DNA from: Neckera pumila
Lineage: Eukaryota; Streptophyta; Bryopsida; Hypnales; Neckeraceae
Length of the DNA: 64,000 nt
Assembly (NCBI GenBank): GCA_963969595.1
Contig: OZ018410.1
Span: 41,831,413-41,895,412 of the forward strand
Reading direction: 5' to 3'
Positions 49,095 to 60,090 of the stretch are shown in pieces. The first letter of the stretch is position 1. Every line of letters begins with the position of its first letter. A program made the translations under genes and the position numbers. The notes under the pieces were generated by a model. That model saw only the letters and a list, made by a program, of their open reading frames with translations, was not told where the DNA came from and did not search any database.

Positions 49095-50026
49095 TTAACC
49101 CCTAAAGTTTCATGACTATGTAATCACCAAAAACGCTCCAAAACTGCCATTTCTAATACAACTACCAAATTTTTGGGAAAAAAACAATTTTTGACACATG
49201 TAACCATCGGATCTTGTAGTATGATATTTTGAAAACATGTGGTAAAAATTTCAGAAAATTCCACCATGTGGACCATAAGATATAAGCATTCAAAGTCTTG
49301 AAAACCATTTTTTCAATCCTGCGAAAAAACGGGCAGCTGCACTTTGCAAGCTCACTTTTCAATGAAAAATGCCGATAAAGGTGGTGCTTCTGTGAATTCA
49401 GTTTCCTAAACAAGTTGTCTATATGCATGAAAAATTTCACATCATTTGGAATTGTACAACATACAGGAAAAAAATAGTAAGTAGAAAGAAGTAGAAAATG
49501 ACTCAAAATACTAAATTGTTAAAAATTTAATCATGGAATTTAAAAATGCCAATCCCAACGGTTGTAATGTTGTAATAATCAATCTACATCCTAAGATTTT
49601 ATTTTTTTCCCAAAATATTGAAAATTGAGTTAAATAATCAACTTTAAAGTTTTTTTTAGAGTAGAGAATCCATAACTGCCCGCAAACCAAAAACTCTCAT
49701 AACTTTTGACTCATTGATTGAAATGGAGTGACGCAAAGCTTTTAAAGTATATATAAATGTAGAGAACCAATTTCAAAAAAAAAATTCTGAAAAAAATGAT
49801 TTTTCCTGATCTGCCCAAACTGCCCAGTTACGAAAAAAAGTAACATATCAGGTCACAACTTTTGACTCGTATTTCAAAATGTCATGAAACTTGGAACACA
49901 TGAAGATATTCCTCGCCCCCACCTTCTATCAAAATTTCAGCCTCAAATATGGATATCTCTAGTCACACGTACCTGCCCAAAATTTCTATACGGCCAAAAA
50001 ACGCATGTTGGTCCTTTAGGGGTTAA
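49095..50026 (-). mobile_element. TTAA family B element (copy B5), inverted
   Basis: 932 bp from TTAACCCCTAAAGTTTC to GGTCCTTTAGGGGTTAA. It pairs with the copy at 48081 in the same orientation. A 114-codon minus-strand frame inside (49162-49506) is not preserved in the sister copy and is treated as chance. Confidence 0.88.
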
Positions 50027-51337
50027 ATCACACATTTTTTTCATTGAATACATACACATGGAACCACACTCAAGAGAAAAGATGCATAGAGTGAAAGTGG
50101 AAGTGGAAATGACTAACTGTTAATTTTCTTATCTTTTCTCCATATAAATTAAAGCACTTTTTTAAATTGTCTCTCACTTCTACAAGTGCAAGAACCTCTA
50201 CAGGTCATTTGATTTAACTTTTCTTTTCATTTACAAAAAACTTCCAGTGACTTCTTTATCATCCAACCATGCTTGTTTACACTCTTTATTGCCAATGATG
50301 CATGTGAAATGATCTTGAAAGTTGCACCCAATCCTTTGTACCCCCTTGGACATTCTTGCATGATGTCTATTGTTCTTATTCAAAGAGTCCTTTAGGTAGA
50401 AACACCTAAAACCTATATTTTAAACAATTCCGCATACTTTGAAGTGGAATCAATATATGAGATTATTTTTAACACTTTGACAATTGGAAATCATAAATTG
50501 AAAAAAATTTATACTTTTTTGAGTATATATAAATATGCTACAAATTTTGTAAAGTTCAATTACATAATATATCCCAAACCATTTTTTGCATTTCATGAAT
50601 GCAAACCATACATTTTGGACTTCCTATACCTTTATATTTTCAAGATTCATTTATTTGGGAATGGATGCTTCTACTTTGTTGCTCAAAATAATTTTACACT
50701 CTACAAAATTATGAAGTTACTATATATTTTCAAATGTAGTTTAATTACACATGACTGAGAATGCAAAATTTGACAAGGATGCAAGATATTATCTAAGAAA
50801 ATACTAATATCAATGATATTATTATAAAAAATAATGTGTTATTCAGATTATAATTTTATTCATTTTATTATTATTATTATTATTATTATTTTTAATGATT
50901 TTTGTATTAGCCCTTGAATACTAAGCATCCATCCATTGGTTGAGAGTAAATTATAAAATGAGTTGTAACTCGTAATTAGCCCCATGGCCAGATTCTGTCC
51001 ATGTAAAGTAGTGAAATGATAAGTTGTGAAAGTTGTGCACCTTATTGATCTCCTGGTGCAATACAAAAATTGAGGGAAAACTGCAATTGCGCTAATAATA
51101 AAATTTCAAAAAATATTTGGGATTATGGTGCACATTCTATGACACCTTCAATGGCTGTAATTTGGAACAAATATAGACACATTTGCTATATGGACCTCAC
51201 TGAAAATGCGTGAAGTTAACAAATGCAAATCATCTGTTGCTCGATTCCTTCTCTTCTTCATTTCTATGCAATCAATGCTCCCCTGCAGTGAAGAAAACGT
51301 AATCACAGCTTGTTCACTCCAGGATTAATTTATTTCT
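50027..51337. other. Transition from repeat region to gene island
   Basis: A 104-codon plus frame at 50444-50758 is AT-driven (many Phe, Ile, Tyr, Lys) and matches nothing. No element ends seen. Confidence 0.45.
50866..50891 (+). repeat. (TTA)n microsatellite
   Basis: About eight TTA units. Confidence 0.9.
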
Positions 51338-51345
51338 GAATGGCC
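51338..51345 (-). terminator. Possible polyadenylation signal for the MAT2B-like gene
   Basis: AATAAAT-like sequence on the minus strand about 80 bases after the stop codon. It is a short motif in fairly AT-rich sequence, so support is weak. Confidence 0.3.
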
Positions 51346-51423
51346 ATGCTTGGCAAATAATTTCTGCAAAAACAAAAAAATGCAGGAGCAAGATGGAGAT
51401 CAATAGTTGTATGCGAGCGATCT

Positions 51424-53680
51424 TCACTTGTGATTCAGAGTCATTGCTACGCCAGAGGCGAAGTGCGTCAACTTGATGTCTAGTTCTGCAACGATCTTGT
51501 TCACGTCCATAGAAATGTCTGGCGGGCTCACTACACCTCTGTTGAGCTGCAGGAGAGCCAACATGGAAAATGAAATTAAAGATAAGAAATCGTTGCAGAT
51601 GGGTTTCAAGTTCGCAAGACTTCTCAAGACATGAAAATCATGGACCAGGTAACGTGAAAGGAGAGCCATACTAGAGAAATAAACACAGGAGTAGCAAGGA
51701 ATGCTATTTCAATAACAAGACTATACAGCAGATGGACTTTACCAGACATAAACTTGATACTTGGATCTTGATCGATCATGCTCAATCAAGGGTCTAAGAA
51801 AAGGACACCATAAAGCTAAGCACAAGGTCATAAGACATAACCATGCTCCTCATATCCAGTGCTTAATTGCCATCTCTTCCTTGAGGTTTAGGGTCTAGGG
51901 TTTATGAAACACAAAAGTTGTCTGGTTAAAGATCACTCACTACTGTTTGCGATGAGACCCTCCTGACAAGGTTCGTGTCGTAGCCTCGCACATGAGCCAC
52001 AGTCTCGGCCATGGCAGCTCGAGAAAGACGATCTGGACCTCCAACATTCAAACACAGATGCATAGGATGCTGCACTCCTGCAAGATGTTTCTCCATGAGA
52101 AGCTGAATCGCGTGCACCACATCCTTCACATAAACGGGGCACCGATACTCATCTTCAAAGAACTCGCCTCCTGCTCCACTCGACAGCACACCATCCATCC
52201 ACTGCAAACCACCATTCGGGTGAGCACCTTGGTCACCTACACTCAACCCTCTCTAATGACACACTCTCAATTTGCAAATTTCTTTGTATTTCCTAAGAAT
52301 CTGTCTCGTTATTTACACATCTGATTCGATAACTCCCACATGTAAAACTCTTAAAATGCCACTCTATAACCGCACATTCCTTGGAAACCCTGAGAAACTT
52401 TCATGCTGTGCTTACATTTACTTCCGAGTGTGAACACATGTGAGTGCATTTAGAAGTGTATTGTACATTTGTCCCCTGAGACTGTATCATAAGAGAGGAC
52501 TGCCTATACCCCAATGCGCGTCAGCCAATTCCAATTAGATCTTTGCAGACTTGCGATGAAAGTGGAAAGAGGAATGCGCTACCTGGACGGGAAGGGTCTT
52601 GGGAAGCGGGACAAACGGCTGAGGCCCATATATGATGCTGCTTCGCAAAATGGCATAATGGCTGTAGTTCGACTGAATGTAACTCTCAGCTGCCACCTTT
52701 GTCTCCCCATAAGTATTCACAGGCTTCGTCTCGTCATTCTCCTTGTAAAACGACTTCACACCTTCGTACGCTGCCACAGGCAGATCCATCGGATTAGGAA
52801 CCCGTTCCAGTGGATACAGAAGCACCCCTCTTTACCAAGCACTTAGTGTCATCTAAATACATGCCTTGAAAGAAATGAGATACTTCTAAGTTCTATTGAT
52901 ACATTGTAGATGTAAATTTTCATGGTTCAAGGGTGTGCTGGGTGCGTCATTAGAACCCTAATACTCAACAATTTGTAACTTATTAATTCAATATCCAAAT
53001 ACCACATATTTTAGTGCATTGGGTCCTAACCAAACGAGGACAAGACCCACCAGCACAAAATAAATCAAATTCTATTCTAAAGATGAAAACCACTAAAGAT
53101 AGTTGCCAGACACGGGAATGGGTTCCCTAAATCAGAAAAACTGCGTGCATACGAAACTTGCAATTTGAGTTCCGGTGATGGCTACCTTGGTCAGTGGAGA
53201 GGTGAATCAAAAAGGGTGGCTGCGCAACATCCAAGGAGTTAAGCCATCGAACCAAAATGGAAGGCACGTTGATGGCCATGGCTGCCTCTGGATCTTGCTC
53301 ACAAGCGCGAGGTACTGAGATGGCCGCGCAGTTGATCACAACCTCCGGCTGCGCCCTCCATATCCCAAACACGAGAAGCAATTTAGACTCCTTGCTCCCA
53401 ACAATTCTCAAAGCTGTGCATGTTTTAGAAGGGACTTACTTACGGTGTTTAGAGACTTAGAAATCTCGTCTAATCCATCGCCGCTACGAAGATCCAGATG
53501 AAAGGCCAGCACATTGGGAAGCTTCTCCAAGAGTTGAGCAGGGGCAGGATGGGAGTTGTAGGTGTATGCCAATGTATAATGATCACATGATGCCAGAGCT
53601 TCCAAAACGTGAAGCCCTAGGTATCCTGAGCCCCCAACCAGCAAGATCACTTTTTTCTTCTCCCGTCCAGACAGGTCCAT
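51424..53680 (-). CDS. MAT2B: MAT2B/RmlD-like NAD(P)-binding reductase-family protein, 5 exons
   Basis: Coding exons on the minus strand are 53680-53444, 53348-53186, 52770-52583, 52201-51944 and 51546-51424, giving 322 codons plus stop. All introns are GT..AG and all phases join. The N-terminus has a Rossmann nucleotide-binding loop GGSGYLG (residues 16-22), then NCAA and STDQ segments, and an SDR-type Tyr154-x3-Lys158 in NTYGETK. The C-terminal half has GGPDRLSR and RGVVSPPDISMD, as in plant proteins annotated as methionine adenosyltransferase regulatory subunit beta-like or dTDP-4-dehydrorhamnose reductase-like. Length matches that family (about 320-330). In animals MAT2B binds the AdoMet synthetase catalytic subunit; the plant role is less clear, so the function is by family only. 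The exon 4 donor is ambiguous by one codon (51944 or 51941); the shorter choice fits the expected spacing before RGVVSP. It is head-to-head with the TMEM115-like gene. The start is the first ATG before the Rossmann strand. Confidence 0.9.
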
Positions 53681-54456
53681 AGCCGCTCGATCTATGACTC
53701 ACCAGCAGACACCCACATCAGAAAAACACATCGAATGCCCACAACCACGAGATTCCAGAAGCATTTTGCAGATCTCGAGCTTCTTGCTCAAATTCAATGC
53801 TTCGCAAGACATCAGTGCAGGCAGATTACAAAATTTCAGGTCGGAGAAGAAGGATGCTCACGCTTTCGCCTCCCGAAGCTCCGTTAAACCTGGCTCAAGC
53901 TACCGTCTGTTCCGGAATTTGGTGCCCAAGATCTTCTCCCGTCGGAAATACATCAATGTTTCCACCGAAATTATAATGGAGCTACCGTAGAGTTCGGGTG
54001 TGACATTAAAGAGGTCTGGGTGGATTACAAAATTTTCGAACACGGGCTATACTGACGGACGGGCAGACGCAGAGACGTGGCCAGGTCATGTCGGTATTAA
54101 TCAAGCAACCCAGACGGAGATCTACGAAACTTGAAATCTACCCATCCGGAACATCTTACCAGAACCAAGAGGATCAACACAAAGACGGACTCCCATAATG
54201 CAAAAGACGAACTCCTAAAAGATGCAATAACATCCATTCATTTCGAAGTTCTTCAACATCTGAACCGTGGAACCTAAAAGATGAGAGTCTCCGTAAAAGA
54301 AAGATGAGCTTCTCGCTGTTAAGCTACATCGGATAGAGGAAGGCCCCGCACTTTGCTCATCCGAGGAGGCCATAGCTAACGGCGGGGAATATTATTTACC
54401 AAACAGGGTGTTTCTTCAATCGCGCAGGAGCGCTAGCAGCGAATCGGATCGACACA
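53681..54456. promoter_or_regulatory. Divergent promoter region between MAT2B-like and TMEM115-like genes
   Basis: The two start codons are 776 bp apart on opposite strands. The stretch is clearly GC-richer than the repeat sea to the left and carries no recognised mobile element. An ACGTGGC core (ABRE/G-box type) is at 54075-54081. I see no unambiguous TATA box for either direction. Both 5' leaders must lie here, so a shared bidirectional promoter is a reasonable inference. Confidence 0.55.
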
Positions 54457-57400
54457 ATGAGCGCCCCTGGAGCGATCGCAGGGGTGTGTTAATCCCTTTT
54501 GATCGAACCCATTTTGCCGTTTTCTTCTCTTTCTTTTACTATTGCTACACCTCGTTGAATCTGTTGAAGATTTGGTGTCTCTTGATTTCCTTCGATCCCA
54601 ATAGATGAAACTGCATTTGGGGTTCTTCGTTTAGTCCCGTACTTGAAAACCACACTGCGAAATTGCATCGATTTTGAAGTTGGGGAGTCAACCCTAACCC
54701 TTGAACTGTCGAGCTCGTGTCTGATTGTGGGGAAATTTGATTGCTCTTCAAATCCGACATTTTGTGCACAGTATGATAAAACCCGGATTGGGTCGAGTTC
54801 ATTTTGCCGTTTTCTCCTCTTTCTTTACATTGCTACCTCATTGATCTGTTGATGATTTGGTGTCTCTTGGTTTTCTTTAATCACAATAGATGAAGCTGCA
54901 TTTAGGGTTCTTCGTGTAGTTCCATACTTGGGTTTAGGCGAAATTGCATCGATTTTGAAGTGGAGTAAACCCTAACGCTGAAACTGTCGTAGCTCGTTTC
55001 TGATTGTGGGTAAATTTGATTGCTCTTCAAATCCGACACGTTGTGCATAATATGATAAAATCCGGATTGCTCGATGCTTGTAGCAGGATTGTTTACTGGG
55101 CTAGTGTTATGAACTTATGTTTTGTTTTCGATGCCATTGACCATGTTATGTACTTGAGGTTTACCTTTCTCAGTCTCACATCACGTAAATCATTTTCCGA
55201 ATTGTGAGCTTCGGGAAAATCAGCAAATGCACCGACCGCACTGCTGAAAATTTGGAAAAATGTCGTTTTAGAGGAGGTTGTGATAATTATGTTCGAGTCT
55301 AACTGCATTTCGATTTTTCTCACTCAGGGGTTAGGGTTTAGTATTTACTGTTTCTGGTGGGTTGGAAAATGTAGTTCTGCCCTATTGGCTCATAAGTGTT
55401 GGATTGCACTCTGACATGGATTGTTGGATGACAGACTGGAGGCTTTTTCTCGGGTTTCACTCGACTTTCGAAAGGCCTAGCTGCAGTCCTTGTCTTGGGC
55501 TTTGTCGCCAATGCCATTTTCCCTCGCACTGTCTCTGATACTGTTGCTTTAATTCCCGGAAAGTAAGCACCTAAACTGAGCACCTTCTGGTCGTCCATCG
55601 GAGTCAATGTAGTTGTGAGGGAATATGTCGTTTCGGTCGCTGTGGGAAGCAATTGACAGAATTGAGAAATGAACCGCGCATGTTAGATTTCTTCAAGCAG
55701 TTTGGATGAACTTAGAAACGCTTTTTTTTGGATGTAGAGATCTGCATGTTTTGCTTCCAGCACGCATGCTTGCTTCAATTTTGAGCCTCTGTACGTTTTG
55801 AGTTTTTACTTAGTTTTTCCGCACCTTGATTGCAGATCTATACCGTATGTTTGGAATATCATCACAGCGGGCTATTTTGAGACATCCATTTTTGGTGTAA
55901 GCTTCTACCCTGACATCACAATGTAATTTGTTGACGAAGCACTGTGATTAATATCATTCTCCTGCAGCGTTTTGGACCTCCTGGCTGGTGCTTTGTCTTG
56001 ATTATACAAGGTGTAGACTTTGTCCTTGTTCATTTTCACTCATCTTCTTCAACGAGGACATACTTTGGGGTACTCTGAGATGTGTTTCCGTCTTCTAACT
56101 ATTGGCAACGTTCTAGAGATTGACAACGTGCTTTATTGGCCATCTACTATTCTTATACCCCGTTTTCTTCACTCTCCAGTTGGCGGTGAGCATTGCATCT
56201 CTACTTATTGTAGGAAGGCACTTGGAGCCTTTCTGGGGTTCAAGAGAGTTTCTGAAGTTTATTGTCTTCGTTAATCTCTTCACGTGTGCAAACACCTTCG
56301 TTCTTGCCATCTTCCTTTACTTCATCACAAGACAAGGAGGCTATCTGTGAGTTGAACAACCCCCTGACTTATTTTCCAGAGGATCTAGTTTGGATATTTT
56401 GAAATTTTCGAGGAGAAGAGTAATGGAGCTTAGTATTTCTTGAAAATAATGCCATTTCTTTTTAGAGCTGAAGCAAGCAAGGTCAAGCAAGCGTTACTGG
56501 GTGTGGAAGAGTTCAATTGCAGTCTAATACGGATGCTCAGTTCTTTATTAGCTAGTTCACAGCAATCAGCTTTCAATCTTGGGCAGTTGACGAATAACTG
56601 GAGCGTTCATTTTGTGTATATTATATGCTTGGACTGGTTTGATTCTTTCACTGCTGATCATTTTTTATATCTTGCAGATATTCACCAATATCAGGATTCC
56701 ATGGAGTGTTAGCTGGGTTTCTTGTAGCAGTAAAACAGATCAATCCGGAACAAGAAATACCATCTCCTTTTAAACTGCGTGCTAAGGTATTCTATGCTGT
56801 AATAATTTGGCTTTGGCGTAGAGGAACTTTTATTCATGCATAAGAGATTCTGGCAAGGACTAATTTATGATTTACTTATGAGCTGATTTTTGTTCTGGAT
56901 TGGTTTCTGAGCAATAATTGATGGATGCAGTGGTCTCCTTCGCTTTTTGTGACTTTCGCGACCATCAGCAGCTTCTTCACCACTGAGCCAATTCAGTACT
57001 TAGCTTTCATTGTGTTTGGCACGTATGGAGCCTGGATGTACCTGCGTTACTTCCAGAGGAAGCCTGAGGCAGGACTGAAAGGCGACTCAAGTGCTGAATT
57101 TGCCTTTGCGACCTTCTTCCCAGCACCCGTACAGTATGTGTTCTTTGACCTGCCAATTCTCGTTTTTCTCAAGTGTATCTTGTGAGGTGGAATATTTCTT
57201 GTTAGAGTCCTCATTTGGATCAGGGACATGGCCTTCTTCGTATCGAGTGTTGGCTGCTGCTATACTTCACCTCGATTCTTTACTTTGGATCTTGAGATTA
57301 AAGTTTGGTACGAGACCGTTATCAGTCGTATAATACCAAATCTCTTATTCTTCTGTCACTCCAGGCCTTTCGTCAATCCAATCTCAGCCATCTGTGAGAA

Positions 57401-57767
57401 GATATTCTGTTGGCAGAGAGGTCCAGTATTTGATGAAGGACCAGGCGATGCTCCAGGAAAACCCCTACCAGGATCAGATGCCGTTGAGGCTAGCAGACGA
57501 AGGTATAGTACCTTTTGCTCCTGTTGTTAATAGAACACATAAGGAACAGGAACAGTTGCCAAGTCTACGAGTGCTGTAGTCCTGGTAAAGTTTGAGATCC
57601 TTAAATTTGCACTAAAGTGAACCGTTGCTTGTGAATACAGGGAGAGAGGTGCACGGGCCCTTGAGGAAAGATTAGGTTCGACTGCTAAAGCTGTTCCAGA
57701 TGGATTACCTGTGAAGACCTCTTCGAAAGGGAGTCTTGAAGCCATAGGATCTGATGATCTTGTCTAA
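54457..57767 (+). CDS. TMEM115: TMEM115-like (DUF1751) rhomboid-like Golgi membrane protein, 8 exons
   Basis: Exons are 54457-54483 (inferred), 55435-55562, 55836-55896, 56180-56346, 56678-56786, 56931-57133, 57365-57502 and 57641-57767; all phases join to about 319 codons, the usual family length. Recognisable pieces are SGFTRLSKGL (residues 15-24), LEPFWGSREFLKF (87-99), GFHGVLAG (134-141), GTYGAWMYLRY in exon 6, and the conserved cytosolic tail LPGSDAVEASRR followed by RERGARALEERL. Several hydrophobic segments support a multi-pass protein. Where active rhomboids have GxSx, this reads G-F-H-G (134-137), so it is a pseudo-rhomboid, as is known for TMEM115. In animals TMEM115 is a Golgi protein linked to retrograde traffic; the same site is inferred here. 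Exon 2 has an in-frame stop just before its acceptor, so the start must lie upstream. The only fitting candidate I found is the 9-codon exon at 54457 with a weak GTGTGT donor. Confidence 0.92.
54511..55070 (+). repeat. Tandem duplication in the inferred first intron/leader of the TMEM115-like gene
   Basis: Copy 1 (54511-54791) and copy 2 (54801-55070) are direct repeats offset by about 290 bp. Both begin ATTTTGCCGTTTTC, pass through ATTTGGTGTCTCTTG, GCATTTGGGGTTCTTCG or its variant, and GAAATTGCATCGATTTTGAAG, and end near GATAAAA followed by CCGGATTG. Copy 2 has drifted by scattered substitutions and small indels. Each has a telo-box-like AACCCTAA near its centre (54692 region and 54967-54975). 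Confidence 0.9.
54967..54975 (+). promoter_or_regulatory. Telo-box AAACCCTAA
   Basis: Exact AAACCCTAA inside copy 2 of the duplicated leader. A reverse-oriented TTAGGGTTTA is at 55331-55340. Telo-boxes are common near plant transcription starts and in first introns of housekeeping genes, which fits this position. Confidence 0.5.
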
Positions 57768-60090
57768 GTCAGAGGTTTCGTCTTTTGCAGATTTTCCTTG
57801 TACATGGCAAAAATACGTTCATAAGCCACCTTGACTGACATTTGACTACCCTTCCACTTAGTAAACGCAGTCGTCCTCTCTAGAGGAAATCTCTTTCTTG
57901 CTGAGTACCTGGACCCTTTCGTGAAGAGGAGGTGTTGTAGCATTTTGCAAGGTAAACCAGAGCAGTTGGGAGCTGCCCTTAGGTTCAAGAATTGTAGGAT
58001 TAACTGAGGAGGTCTGTAGAAGTAATGGTGCAGTTACGAGAAGAGTCTTCAGAACCAGAGCGGGCTACACTTGTTCATGAGTGTTGTGTATACAGAAACC
58101 CGATATATTCTGGTAGCATAAGCTTTGACTCGAATGTGTGATGCCTTTGTTTCTTCTAGAGAATATTATGAGGTGATTACAGTAGGTGGCCATGATTTCA
58201 ATGCACGTTATTTATTAGAACGCAATGTCCTTAATAAGGCTGCAAGATTGAAGCATAAGTTAATGTATTGGCCACCAGCAGTTTTAACGACTTGTAGCTA
58301 TATACGCCAGGGCTCCTGTTTACCGAATGTGGAGCTTGTCAAAATTGTCATTTCGCACCTCATGGAATTTGAGTCTACCTCTTCCAACTTCACTAGTCTC
58401 TTTTGGCAGGGCACTTCTTTCAGATGTCAATCTTCACTACTTTGAACTACTGAATCTATTGATATGATTGATTCATAATTTCATACCACTGGTGTATTTT
58501 GTAGGTCTTTAGTTTGGGTAAAATTTCTGTAATGTAACTTCTGACAATTTTCATTTCATGCAACCTTCACCTGTTTCGCATGTGAAACGAATGTGCAAAT
58601 TGTATTGATAGTACACTGATTTGTGCAACAGTGGCACTAATTTACCAAAGTCACTATTTTGGATTAGCGCAGGTTGAAAAATTCTTTTATTGTACCCATT
58701 TCTACAAAAATAAATAAATTCGGTGCCAATGACCGCACAGATCCAAAAACCATACAACAAACATTCCATTATTGTACACTAACCGCACAAAGAAATGAAG
58801 CATTTTATCACTTCAAATTGACAACACATTGTGTGGTGAAGGGCCGCAAGAAAAATTTGACTAGATTTTAACATCATTGCCTTTGAAATACAATAAATTT
58901 TTCATAAAGAAACTTTTTGAATTCTATTTTTTGAAGGTGAATCTTAACATGACAATTAACAATCTCGCCAAATTTGAAAGCATGCAAATCTCTACATTAT
59001 TGTGGAGAAGGATTTGAACTTTGTTTGTACGGTGATTGACATGTTTACTATACCTTACTCTAAATCACCTTGCAATGTGAAGAGGTCACATAGCTATACA
59101 CTTCTAAAGACTAGATTATTAAAGAGTGTTAAAACCAAACACCTGTTCACTAAAGTGACCATCACAGTTTCATCCAAACTCCAAATCTAGCTTGCTTTAG
59201 CTTTCCAAATCCACAAGATCAAGCTGATGCTTCTTACAAAATACTTCTTCTCAAAGTGATGCTTCACAAAATGCACAAACCACAAGATCAAGATGCTTCT
59301 TCTCATAAAGCCTCTTGCTGTGTAATTACCTCATCTGTTCAAAATACAATACTCCATAGTAATAAATTAAATATAATATGGTAAGATTCATATTTAGTGC
59401 CAAAATGGAGCATACAGATTGAAGAATTTGGATGTGTGACTACACAGGCATATATATGCTCAGTCCGTCCTTTTAGAGTTAATTACACGCCTTCTATTCA
59501 AAATTTTGAGTAACAGGGAAATTTCTTGCCCTGGTGCAGCGCTCTAAAAGAAGGATGCCCAAGAGTAGTATCTTTCATTTCAAAGTCTAATAAACAGACA
59601 GCAGACAAATGTACAGTACAAAGAGACCCACTAACGGTCGGTGCAGAGTTGCAGAGCAGACTGCGGTCATCTTAGCTCGACACTACGTAACAAAAAGCCA
59701 GAGATTTTAGTGTACAAGTTAGGCATAGTTTCGCACCATACAAAAGCACACTCGTTAATCTCGACTGTATCTTCTTCCTACTAGTCCTCAGCTCCGACAA
59801 AACTACTTAGTTCCCAAAGGAACCCGTATAAAAATACCAAATCAATGGTAGAGTAAGCGATTGTGAACTGCGAGGAGAGCCTTGAGGTACAACCCCCCGT
59901 CTTCAAAGAATCGTATGCAACAAAATGTACAACCTTCCTAATTGACGCAGTCAATACTGACCTCATTTCACTATGCCCGTATCTCCACGCCTTCCTTAAT
60001 GGATCTCCTTGTGTGGAGAGGCAGAAAGTGCTCATAATCAATAAAGAGCATCCTGAGGTGCACAATACCTGATATGGGAACAATCCTGCC
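57768..60090. other. Tail-to-tail intergenic region and 3' UTRs
   Basis: This lies between the stop codons of the TMEM115-like and membralin genes. The first kilobase is probably TMEM115-like 3' UTR; AATAAA is near 58709. Open frames at 58125-58445 (plus) and 59781-60122 (minus) match no family I recognise and look incidental. A CCTTTTAGAGTTAA string at 59469-59482 resembles a TTAA-element right tip but has no partner. Confidence 0.5.

Noticed and set aside
49162..49506. 114-codon minus-strand frame inside family B
   Set aside because: Not conserved in the near-identical sister copy, which has stops and indels there; a non-coding MITE is the simpler reading.
58125..58445. 106-codon plus frame after the TMEM115-like stop codon
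   Set aside because: Downstream of a family-length protein, no splice link and no domain; probably 3' UTR.
59469..59482. CCTTTTAGAGTTAA resembling a TTAA-element right tip
   Set aside because: No left tip or family interior found; a chance match or deep relic.
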